NCBI GenBank assembly: GCA_964035575.1
Contig: OZ037870.1
Span: 310,001-374,000 of the forward strand
Length of the DNA stretch: 64,000 nucleotides
Direction: 5' to 3'
Source of the DNA: Rhynchopus sp. YZ270_cl-10
Taxonomy: Eukaryota > Euglenozoa > Diplonemea > Diplonemida > Diplonemidae
The translations under genes and the position numbers were made by a program. The notes beneath the pieces were generated by a model. The model was not told the DNA's origin. It saw nothing but the letters and a program-made list of their open reading frames with translations, and made no database searches. Below are positions 46,719-56,339 of this stretch, piece after piece; the first letter of the stretch is position 1; each line of letters begins with the position of its first letter.

Positions 46719-47081
46719 ATGGCATCTCGTAACCTCTACAACTCTTTTACGTCAGGGAACCGGATGAGGTGCTACTTCCGGACTGAGGAAGGGCAGTCTT
46801 TTACTTTCTTTTTTGCATGGAAGAGGTACGGAGCGGCTTCTTGTTTGTTTGTTTGATTTTTTTTGTTGTAGTCTCTACTTTTGCACTCAATTTCTCTCAA
46901 CAGGTACCCGAACCGACGACCCTTCATCGTGACAGCGAAGCAGTGCCGATGGAAGAGCTGGTGCAATTATTTCAAACCAGGTGGCGACCGCAAAAGTTGG
47001 GTTTTTAAACCAATTTTTCCATTAACCCACCCCATAGACCACCTCAATTATTATGAAACTCTTAGTCAGTCACTGCTATAG
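46719..47081 (+). CDS. Possible two-exon small protein, unrecognised
   Basis: Exons 46719-46825 and 46904-47081 would give 94 residues starting MASRNLYNSFTSGNRMRCYF. The intron runs from GTACGG to a TCAACAG acceptor. Aromatic- and basic-rich segments (FIVTAKQCRWKSWCNYF) are not recognised. The last residues lie inside a dispersed repeat (47069 onward), and 46755-46815 is itself repeated (minus) at 32807-32870, so this may be repeat-derived rather than a gene. Confidence 0.25.
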
Positions 47082-47260
47082 CCATTAGGGAGCATAGCTA
47101 GTGCAAAAAATTTGGCTTCGGGATCCGGAAAGTCTGTCCTCTGCTCTTGCGGAGGACTACAGCAGGCACAAGAAATATCGCGTTCCCCCAGAAAACCAAT
47201 TTTTGTCACAGTAATTTTTGCCCAGGGCATGCTCTTGAAGCATGGCGGCTTGGTGTGAGA
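47069..47260 (+). repeat. Dispersed repeat, second copy
   Basis: Matches 41027-41253, including CTGTCCTCTGCT, TTGCGGAGGAC, CGTTCCCCCAGAAAACCA and GCATGCTCTTGAAGCATG. Confidence 0.85.
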
Positions 47261-48005
47261 AGGGGCAGCGTATTGTTTTGTTCTAGATTTCAACGGTTGT
47301 TAGAACGAGTCAAGTGGATGCTTATCTAAACACTGACTTTAGAACAGACCCGAGAGATCAGATATGACTTTGAGGAAAGAACAAAGCAATGCATCTGTAC
47401 CCGCACGCCAGGTTGTAGTTACTTCAGAATTTTCTTAAGTTTGCGCGAAAGAGAGCGGGGGCAACTCCTTTGTGTCATTAGTCCGCTGTGCAGCACAAAG
47501 CGAGGAACCTTAAAACACTACCTGCGTGGTGGCTGAATTCACATCCCTTAGAATTACCAGAATTCAGCCTTTGTTGAAGTAACGTACATACTTGTATGTG
47601 CGTGTCACGCTTCTCCACCCTTAAATGGGTGCACTGCTTCACTGCAGCGGGTAAGCCTCTCTCGACTAGTGCGAACTTAAGAATGTTCTGCTGCAACTTA
47701 CCAAAATCGATTTTCTCACCCCAAACACCCGCAACACCCCACCTGCTACTTCGGTAGCCTGTGTTGTTGGGAGTTGGTTCTCATGTTGATCCCCAGTGAC
47801 TGTCTTGCACTGCTTCTTCTGAGCCCAACACTGTTTGGCCTGTCGACGGGGTAATAAATACGAAGACAGGGGGGCGGTGCCAACAATTTTCCGATGATGT
47901 AACGTTTATCTGATTGATTTATCGTTTGATATACCTTGTGTGTCCTTCTTCATGCACACCAAGCAACATATATTGAACGGTATTTTCAAGCGATACTTCG
48001 TTATG
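47261..48005. other. Gene-free stretch
   Basis: No gene or known RNA is recognised. A short inverted pair GGAATTC/GAATTCAG-like sits near 47533-47565. Confidence 0.35.
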
Positions 48006-48009
48006 TCAT

Positions 48010-48403
48010 CGGGGGGCGGACCCCGCGCGGACCCTTGACTCTGGCACTCTGGCACTCTGGCACTCTGGCTGTACCTGTGTACCTGTGTACCTGTGTACCT
48101 GTGTACCTGTGTACCTGTGTACCTGTGTACCTGTGTACCTGTGTACCTGTGTACCTGTGTACCTGTGTACCTGTGTACCTGTGTACCTGTGTACCTGTGT
48201 ACCTGTGTACCTGTGTACCTGTGTACCCCCAGTGCCAGTCAGGGTCCGCGCGGGGTACCCCGGGGGGTACCCCCGGGGGTAGTCTGGGGGGTACCCCATG
48301 GGGTACCCCTCAGATTTGGGGGGTACCCCATGGGGTAGTCTGGGGGGTACCCCCTTGGGTACCCCCCGCGGACCCTACCCTAAGGGTAGGAATGGGCCAC
48401 CGT
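48010..48403. repeat. GC cluster 2 containing satellite D
   Basis: Starts with GGGGGGCGGACCCCGCGCGG. Then come four GGCACTCT units, satellite D (48072-48226), and a GGGTACCCC palindrome field (48240-48390). It ends TGGGCCACCGTG. It shares GTCCGCGCGGGGTACCC with GC cluster 1. Confidence 0.85.
48072..48226. repeat. Satellite D: (TACCTGTG)x~19
   Basis: An 8-bp unit repeated about 19 times without visible interruption; GTAC occurs at each junction. Confidence 0.98.
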
Positions 48404-48462
48404 GATCCTTTTGAAAAATTTAAAAAAAAAAAAATCAAAAAAAAAGGGGGCAGCTTTTCTCA

Positions 48463-49333
48463 CTAATAACTACTAAAATAAAATACAAAGGAAAATAGTA
48501 TAGCAACAAAAGCAAAAGGAACTCATTTTTTTGTCAACTTCATTTTTTGTTGTTTTTCAGTGAAGAGAGAGTGTACGATACTCTAGACCACCGCCGTTTC
48601 AACCGCTTGATGACATCTTCCGTGACTCACAGCGGCGGGGTTGTGTGGGAGAGATTCTGAGAATAATGAAGTTTGCTGAAAACAGCAGCCACATCACCGT
48701 GATGCAACTCAGTTTAATTAACCAACCTAGTCGGGCACCTCGTAACTGTCCGCTGATGACAACTTTTCCTCCATCTGGAGCCTGAGTACGTTTCCTTGAG
48801 GAGCACCGTGTTCTGTGCGGTTCATGATGACTACACATCAAACAAGCATATATCCGACAGCTCTTTTTGCTGTGTGAAGATGCAACATAGCGTTGGCTCG
48901 CTCTTTCTGAATCACAAACAAGGCACCTTGCCTCGACCCTCAGACCCTCTGCAGATGAGCAGACTCTAGGAAATGCTCTCTGCCTCTTGTGGCCTGCAGC
49001 ATGCCGAGTTCCTGCGAGAGACATCCTTTCCCTTTCCCTTTCCCTTGCCTCTTTTGTGAGAGTGATTTTGTTGTTGTGAGTTTTGGCGCATGATCGACAC
49101 TTTGACGAACGACGTCCCGCAACACTGCAGACTGCAGGACATCTTGACGCCCGCTAATCACGGGAATCATGGAGACACATACGTTCGCCGTCTGAGCCAC
49201 TCACACAACTCACAACAGAAGACACCTGCAGCCTCAGTCCTCTCTTTTCCCTTCGGATGATGATAGTTTATTTTTTTCAACACACACAATGGAAATGAAG
49301 CTTCGGCTCACGATATTACTTTAGAGCTCTGAC
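48463..49333 (+). repeat. ~870-bp repeat, copy 1
   Basis: From TAATAACTACTAAAATAAAA to TTACTTTAGAGCTCTGAC, nearly identical to 55027-55893. It includes a TTTCAG acceptor-like site followed by an open stretch and a variable TTTCCC run. The family is not recognised. Confidence 0.9.
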
Positions 49334-49474
49334 ACACACACACACTTCTTTTTTCCAGTACATTACCCTCAGTCAAATACGACGTTGTGATTGTGAGCAG
49401 CTCATTAACACCTGTCCATTGCTGCCTGTGATTGGAAAGGAGTTGGAGGGTTTGCGAGATCCCGTTATGCTACG

Positions 49475-50310
49475 ATGGCGAGCATATCCCATGCCTTAGA
49501 CACACAGGCCCTTGAGCATCCCTCCTACCTTCATGACAAGCACTGGGACTTCCCTCTTGCACCATACAAGAGGATTGTCAGAGATGAAGAGGTGTCAGAC
49601 TACCGGAAGAGAGTGCTTGGTGGAGAGAAGCATTCAGACAGGAAACTTGTTGCAGACTTGAAGGATAGAGTGAAGCAGACATACAATGCTGAGTACTTGC
49701 AGTGCCTCCTTAGCAAGGTCTCAAGTTGAAGAAGGCGCATCGTGTTGGATCATTCAAGCAAGCTGACATCATGAAGCCGTACATCGATAGGAACAGTGCA
49801 TTGAGAGCATAGGCAAGGAATGATTTCGAGAAGGGCTTGTACAAGTTGCTGAACAACCCAATCTATGGGGAAGAACACTGAATGTGACAATGGCTTACAC
49901 TGATACTGACAGCTTTGTGTTGGAGATAACAACGAAAGACCTTGATGACCTTGTCAAGCTGTCTACGGACTTTGACTTTAGCAACTACCCAACAACCCAT
50001 AAGCTCCATGACGTACACAACAAGAAGGTACTGGGGAAGTTTAAGACGAGCTGGCTGGTGATGTGATGGAAGAGTTTATAGGTTTGCGGGCGTGTTATGC
50101 TTATTCGACTATCATGAAGAATGGAAACAACGAGGCGAAAGGTGTTGCAAAGTCTGTCAGCAAAACTCTCCACTTGGGCCTATCGAGACACTCTTGCATC
50201 ACACAAGAAGCATGTGGTGACGATCAATAGCATTGAGAAGAAGGACCAGCTGCACACTGTGAGGGCACAGAAGATGGCGTTAAGTGCATTCGATGATAAA
50301 AGGTCTATTC
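49475..50310 (+). mobile_element. Fossil Polinton/virus-like family B DNA polymerase fragment
   Basis: Several short open pieces in order match the C-terminal half of protein-primed type B polymerases of Polinton-like elements. Marks include DFPLAPYKRIV, the polymerase motif YTDTDS and KVLGKFK. The copy is broken, with several breaks, and the N-terminal half is not seen. It is old enough to have decayed but is still easily recognisable. It lies between the two ~870-bp repeats. Confidence 0.8.
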
Positions 50311-50319
50311 GTGATGATG

Positions 50320-50935
50320 GAGTTACAACAAAGGCGTACTGTTGAGTTGTATACATATCAATGCGATATGTATCTCATAGGCCCTCACAGCACCAACTTC
50401 TTGCACAATCCCTGTCTTCAGGTTGAAGTCAACCACCTTATCGTAGTGCAAACAGTACAGGGACATATCATAGCTCACGCCCCTCTCGATGTTCACTGTC
50501 AGTGTGTTTACCTGAGTACTTGACACGCTGTCTTGGTACAATGTGTTCTGCAGGTCAAAGCAGTACAGAGGATACTGCTTCCAGTCATTGTAGGAGAGCA
50601 GCCCTTGAGTGTTGAATTCCCTTTTCTCAGGGTATCTGTTCGCACTGTGCATCTTCAGGTACTCCTTGTATGCAGGCGCGTCAATTTCAATATCCTTGCT
50701 TGGGACCTTGATCCCGTTCAGGTCAACAGAGATTTTTTTTCACCATGCCACTGTCAAAGAGCTTCTTTGACACCCAAAAGGTGATATGATAGAACTGTAG
50801 CTGTTTCCTGCTGTTCAACTTCAACAAGAAGGAGAGGCATATGATAGCGACTTCATGCAGTGACCTTGAGCCTGACGAGTTCAACAGTATGTTTGATGGT
50901 CTTCCCCGATACAACTTCGTCATGATCGACAATCA
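50320..50935 (-). mobile_element. Fossil fragment, possibly a Polinton-like capsid gene
   Basis: The minus-strand pieces read like the C-terminal part of a double-jelly-roll major capsid protein (YPLYCFDLQ and a following LTVNIERG strand region). The match is by pattern only. It faces the polymerase fragment, as parts of one decayed element. It is broken, with a few breaks. Confidence 0.4.
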
Positions 50936-51241
50936 ACCCGTGGTTCCTGAACTGGTGTGGCTGAAAGAGGGTGCTATTTTTGTGCTACTTTCTGCTACTT
51001 TCTGCTATTTTGGGGTCGTACCATGGCCACACCATGAACTGAAGTATCGAAGGAACTTTGATGTATTTGTATTTCCAGGATGAGAGAAAAGTCCAACAAA
51101 ACAACAACCCCGAAGAGCATTACTGTACCTCCAATCAAGACAAGAGATGTGGCGTTGTGTTGTAAAAGTAACTGTGTAGGTAACCCCAAGGTTGTGGTCA
51201 AACGCTAGTCTTTATCTTGTCAGGCCAGCCTTCCGCCTCTT

Positions 51242-51311
51242 AGCTGTCGCTTTAGTGACTACGTCCTGCTACATCTTTCTTTGCGAAGACGCAGTCACTA
51301 AAGCGACGGCT
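51242..51311. repeat. Long hairpin
   Basis: AGCTGTCGCTTTAGTGACT (51242-51260) pairs with AGTCACTAAAGCGACGGCT (51293-51311) with one mismatch; the stem extends inward through CGTC/GACG. It lies between the fossil element and the gene at 51445. Confidence 0.85.
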
Positions 51312-51444
51312 GCAAGAGAGGTGTACCGTCTGTCTATCTTGTGTATGTGTGAAGAGCAATGTATAAAACAAACGGACCCCTCCTATTTATTTTTCATTCT
51401 CATTGCCTCCTCCTCACTCCTAACCGACTCTACATCACAGCAGG

Positions 51445-54400
51445 ATGAATACCTCTCTCTCTCTCCTTCCCCCTGTCCCTACTTCCCCCTCCCCTCCCCC
51501 AAGTATGTTTGTTGCTAACAGTAACGTGTTTCCGGCTGAGGTCAGTGTTGAGCAGAGACTGACTATCCTGCAGTCAAACAAGGAGGTGCTGACGAGCGAG
51601 ATCAAGGAGTGGACTCTCAAGTTGGTGGCCAGAGTCACAGAAATTGAAAAAGAGTCTGTCGAAGTTGCGGAAACTGGTGCCTACCACGGCAAAGATAGTA
51701 AGGCCATTGCCTATGCCACCAAGATCGCCGCCCTCACAGAAGATAAGAAGGTATAACTTATCACGTGTGAGCCTAAAAGCTATTTACTATTTAGGTTTTC
51801 AGAATAAAAGAAGGATTATATTTCGTGCAACTAAATATCGCCTTTTTGTTTTCGGCAGCCAACTCTGCAACCGACTCACAAATCATGTGATATGATTTCA
51901 ATGTGATGCAAAACGTGACCATGACATTTAAAAATTTCTGCGATGAGGAAATCATAAGTTATGGCCTCACTGCAGGGATTACGCCCCACGTGTGGAACGT
52001 ATGGAAATACATACGTGAATTGTTTTTGAAAAGGTGGAATCCATACGTGCCCATACGTAGGTAATTTGGGTTTTGGATTGGGGCTGGGGTGGGGGTGGGT
52101 GAGGAGTGAGGGCTCCGCCCCACTTTGTTGTTTCTAGTTTTGTTGTACATTCACTTTCCACACACAGGGCGTTCGCGTCGAGACGGAGAAGGTGCTCGAT
52201 GCTTGGTATTTGGACAAGTCGGTATGTAAACCATTTAATGGGGGTTTAACGCGCACGTACTTTTCACGTAAGTAACTTAGTTTCGAACATTGACACACAC
52301 AAACAAGACACTCTTGTGGGGATTCACCGGAATCAGCGGCGGTGGAGGAAACAGAGGCTGGGGATAAACGCACTCACGGTATTCCCGCTGTGCATGCAGA
52401 GAGCCTGGGTCTCAAGGATTCGAAATTCGTACCGTAGGTCGTCCGCCCAACTCTGGTGGATGCTGGCGCAAGTACAGAGACCCTCAAGTGCCAGTTCGGC
52501 TGGCAAACCGACTCACTGGTGAATCGCTACGTCAAACGGTCAGACGTTTCAAGCATGCAAGTGAGACAACTGCTCACAGGCCAGGCACCTCCTGCTGCCC
52601 CTCCAGTGCAAGCTGCCCAAGCGATGTCTCAAGCGACGTCACCCACACAAGCCGCACCTACAACTGTACCACAACAATTAGATTACACATGCACACTATG
52701 ACCTGCTTTTTCCCCTTCGAAACCAGGTTTTAGATGAAAATCAGGCCAAATTTTTACTTGTGGGTGCATTTTTACCTCGTTACCTTTACTCGGTAAAAAT
52801 GCACCCACGCGTGAAAATTAGGCTATCTGATTTTTATTAAATCAATAGTTATTTTCCCCCATTTTCAAAAAGTACCTAGAGGAGGCCCTGGAAAGCTTCT
52901 ATTGTTATTTATTTTACGCACACAGGCGCAGGTTGAGAAGTCGAAGGCGCGGGTTGAGAAGTTGAAGGAGCAGCTTGAGAAGGAGCAGCAGAAGACGCTG
53001 GAGATGAAGCAGACGCTGATGGGAAGTAACCCGAGTTCTCAACCAGATACAAGCGCCTCAAGCAAATCACGTTCAACAGTATGCCATGATTCCTAGAGTA
53101 CATTTCATTAATATTGTTATGATGGTGCTTCCCGGGGGGTATGCACTTAACAAATTTTCAATTCAATTCACAACTTTTCATCACCCTTTTTTTTCTGTTG
53201 GTGAAGCAGTGTTTCTTCGGTGGTTGGGGGAATGGGAAAAGCAATAAAAAGGCAAGAAAAACAAGAAAAATCCTGAAATTGTTGATCTCGGGTAAAAGGA
53301 AATATCTTGCCTTGCTTACATTCTATGAGATGCTGTCTCTGTTCTGTCTTGTGTAATGTTCGTTGTTTCCCTTTCATTGCTCTTTGCTTGTGCTCCCCGA
53401 CTCCAATTCAATCAATACTCACAGAGGAGGGACAAAAAAACAATTAGCGTTTCTCGTTTAGGAAAGATATAAAAAACAGGGGGATGTGTGCAATGAAAAT
53501 CATATTGGTAGAAAAGTTCGGGGATGTAAGTTTTATTATTTTGAGACGTGAGTCAGTCTTGAGGTCACACGTCGGTTATTGTTCATGAAGTCTATCAGAA
53601 AGTTGTAAAGTGTGAAATATTCTTATCTTTGTGGAGTGCATGGGAAATGGTCGTATCAGTGGTGCAAGAGCAACAACGTCGTTCTATTACTATCTGAATT
53701 ATGCTGTTTCCATTGATTCTGCAATTGAGTGCGTTGCAAAGACGTGTGTGAAGAAACCCAACAGGGAAAGAGTGGTGTGAAGTGAAGTATGGCCCAGTAA
53801 TGCAGTCACATCATCTCCTCCTCGCCCACGAAGTGTGAACGAAAATATGGAAAATACGATGATGAAAGTACTGGGGCACATGGTCACCGTGCGGGCAGTG
53901 ACTCAACCCCCACCACACCACACCCCACACCTTCCCCTCCCATCCCATCCCCTCCGCCGCATGTACATTACACCACACGCACTCATAAGGACAGCTGTCC
54001 TCGGACAGGTGAGTAGCGACACCCCCTAACACACTGGAAGCAGAAGCCTCGTCCTCAGGCTCTGCGACGGGCCAGTGTCATAACCTTTACACATTGTATG
54101 TTCAGTTCTCCCTCTCATTTGTTTGCCTCACAGGGCAGGCTTTCTGTTGTAATCGTGCAGCCACCTTCACGTCTGAATTGAAATTAGTGAAGTCTGCGAA
54201 GTGTTAATTAAAAGCGTTATTGTGTGACAAGAAGACGTGCTCTTGTCAGTTTGCGAGCGACCAGTGCAGACCTTAGTTTTCTTGCAGTGTTGTTTTCACT
54301 TTACCCTTGGGCAACGATGCATGCGTACTGTGGCTTTGCCTTCTGTATATTTGCTTCAGCCGACATTGAGTTGTGACTGATACCCCGGGAAGCACCATGT

Positions 54401-54816
54401 GAAATAATTTCAAACTTCGCACACTTTGTTTTTTTTAATTTGTGTGAATTTTCCTGGAAAAAAAGACCCCAAATCACCCCAAATGGTTTCCTATGCTTTT
54501 GCAGACTTCTCGGCCTCCCAAAGCACCTAGGTCAACAAAGCCTAGTGCCCAACTGACGCGAGGAATTGGCAACTTCAAGCAAACATTACCCACTCTCCCC
54601 CAGAGCGCAGAGGATTCTGCGTATGTGCCCAGAACTAAATTCAATAAGAAAGTTAACAATACGACCTCTGTTTTCACAGAAGGAATTCGTCAACTCCCTC
54701 ACCGTTTACCGACGGAAACAGTAATTAAGATCTGGTTATCCCAGGTGACAAACCCGAAAATGCAAGCAAAGCCGAATATCCCAGTCGGGAGAAAAAAAAG
54801 AAAAAAACCGTCATAA
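51445..54816 (+). CDS. Probable five-exon gene: coiled-coil protein with basic C-terminus, unrecognised
   Basis: Candidate exons 51445-51750, 52168-52221, 52438-52560, 52926-53078 and 54505-54816 are all in phase 0 and sum to 315 residues. Donors are GTATAA, GTATGT, GTGAGA and GTATGC, the third being weakest; acceptors are CACACAG, ACCGTAG, CACACAG and TTTGCAG. Exon 4 is a charged coiled coil (VEKLKEQLEKEQQKTLEM). The C-terminus GRKKRKKPS looks like a nuclear localisation signal, and RLPTETVIKIWLSQVTNP faintly recalls the first helix of TALE homeodomains. Nothing firm can be said of its role. Intron 3 holds a perfect hairpin (52760-52808). Confidence 0.5.
52760..52808. repeat. Perfect 17-bp hairpin in an intron
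   Basis: GTGGGTGCATTTTTACC (52760-52776) pairs with GGTAAAAATGCACCCAC (52792-52808). Weaker pairing extends outward. It may be a small inverted-repeat element in intron 3 of the preceding gene model. Confidence 0.85.
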
Positions 54817-55026
54817 ATTTGATCTAGAATATTAGAGCCACAATCTCTTCTTTAGAATTAAATGTAAAAGGAAAAGAAGATTTTTTCTCCGAATTGCGCA
54901 AATCCACGAAACCACTCTACCCTCATGTTTCCAGCTCACAGGTTTTGGGTAGGCACAACACTATGTGCGCTGAAGCCACCGAGACATCCTTTCCCTTTCC
55001 CTTTACCTTTGCCTCTTATCCCTTGC
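54817..55026. other. Gene-free stretch with a repeat fragment
   Basis: Bases 54987-55020 (GAGACATCCTTTCCCTTTCC onward) duplicate an interior part of the ~870-bp repeat (49020, 55586), directly before copy 2. Confidence 0.6.
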
Positions 55027-55893
55027 CACTAATAACTACTAGAATAAAATACATGGGAAAATAGTATAACAACAAAAGCAAAAGGAACTCATTTTTTTGT
55101 CAACTTCATTTTTTGTTGTTTTTCAGTGAAGAGAGTGTACGATACTCTAGACCACCGCCGTTTCAACCGCTTGATGACATCTTCCGTGACTCACAGCGGC
55201 GGGGTTGTGTGGGAGAGATGCTGAGAACAATGAAGTTTGGTGAAAGCAGCAGCCACATCACAGTGATGCAACTCAGTTTAATTAACCAACCTAGTCGGGC
55301 ACCTCGTAACTGTCCGCTGATGACAACTTTTCCTCCATCTGGAGCCTGAGTACGTTTCCTTGAGGAGCACCGTGTTCTGTGCGGTTCATGATGACTACAC
55401 ATCAAACAAGCATATATCCGACAGCTCTTTTTGCTGTGTGAAGATGCAACATAGCGTTGGCTCGCTCTTTCTGAATCACAACACAAGGCACCTTGCCTCG
55501 ACCCTCAGACCCTCTGCAGATGAGCAGACTCTAGGAAATGCTCTCTGCCTCTTGTGGCCTGCAGCATGCCGAGTTCCTGCGAGAGACATCCTTTCCCTTT
55601 CCCTTGCCTCTTTTCTGAGAGTGATTTTGTTGTTGTGAGTTTTTGGCGCATGATCGACACTTTGACGAACGACGTCCCGCAACACTGCAGACTGCAGGAC
55701 ATCTTGACGCTCGCTAATCACGGGAATCATGGAGACACATACGTTCGCCGTCTGAGCCACTCACACAACTCACAACAGAAGACACCTGCAGCCTCAGTCC
55801 TCTCTTTTCCCTTCGGATGATGATAGTTTATTTTTTTCAACACACACAATGGAAATGAAGCTTCGGCTCACGATATTACTTTAGAGCTCTGAC
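55027..55893 (+). repeat. ~870-bp repeat, copy 2
   Basis: Near-identical to 48463-49333, with a shorter CCTTTC run and scattered substitutions. Confidence 0.9.
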
Positions 55894-55939
55894 ATGCGTT
55901 TTTTGTTTTGTCAGCAGTGCATTGACACACCTCTGTTCT

Positions 55940-56138
55940 TGACCACCGCCGTTTCAACCGCTTGATGACATCTTCCGTGACTCACAGCGGCGGGGTTGTG
56001 TGGGAGAGATTCTGAGAACACTTTTTCCACCTGAAAACAGCCACATCACAGTGATGCAACTCAGTTTAATTAACCAACCTAGTCGGGCACCTCGTAACTG
56101 TCCGCTGATGACAACTTTTCCTCCATCTTGGAGCCTGA
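55940..56138 (+). repeat. ~870-bp repeat, truncated copy 3
   Basis: Matches only the ACCACCGCCGTTTCAACCGC to CCTCCATCTTGGAGCCTGAG part of copies 1 and 2, then runs into the upstream region of the receptor gene. Confidence 0.85.
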
Positions 56139-56339
56139 GTACCTACGCACCAAACCTCCCTCCCGGCTGTTGCCCTCTACACCCACTGTCTCTCTCCAAA
56201 CCCACACACAAAACCCACTTCATCCCTCACCCTCACACCTCACACTGCCTCACTACCACATATTCCATAGCACACACAACTCCCTCTCTCTCTCTCTTTG
56301 CATTGTTCTTTTGATTTTTTTGCAAATATTTTTGCATGC
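56139..56339. promoter_or_regulatory. Upstream region of the receptor gene
   Basis: A pyrimidine-rich stretch (CTCTCTCTCTCT near 56284) with C-rich direct repeats lies just before the start. No defined motif can be named. Confidence 0.3.

Noticed and set aside
50841-51083. Short plus-strand open frame over the capsid-like fossil
   Set aside because: It overlaps the minus-strand fossil and has no recognisable domain.
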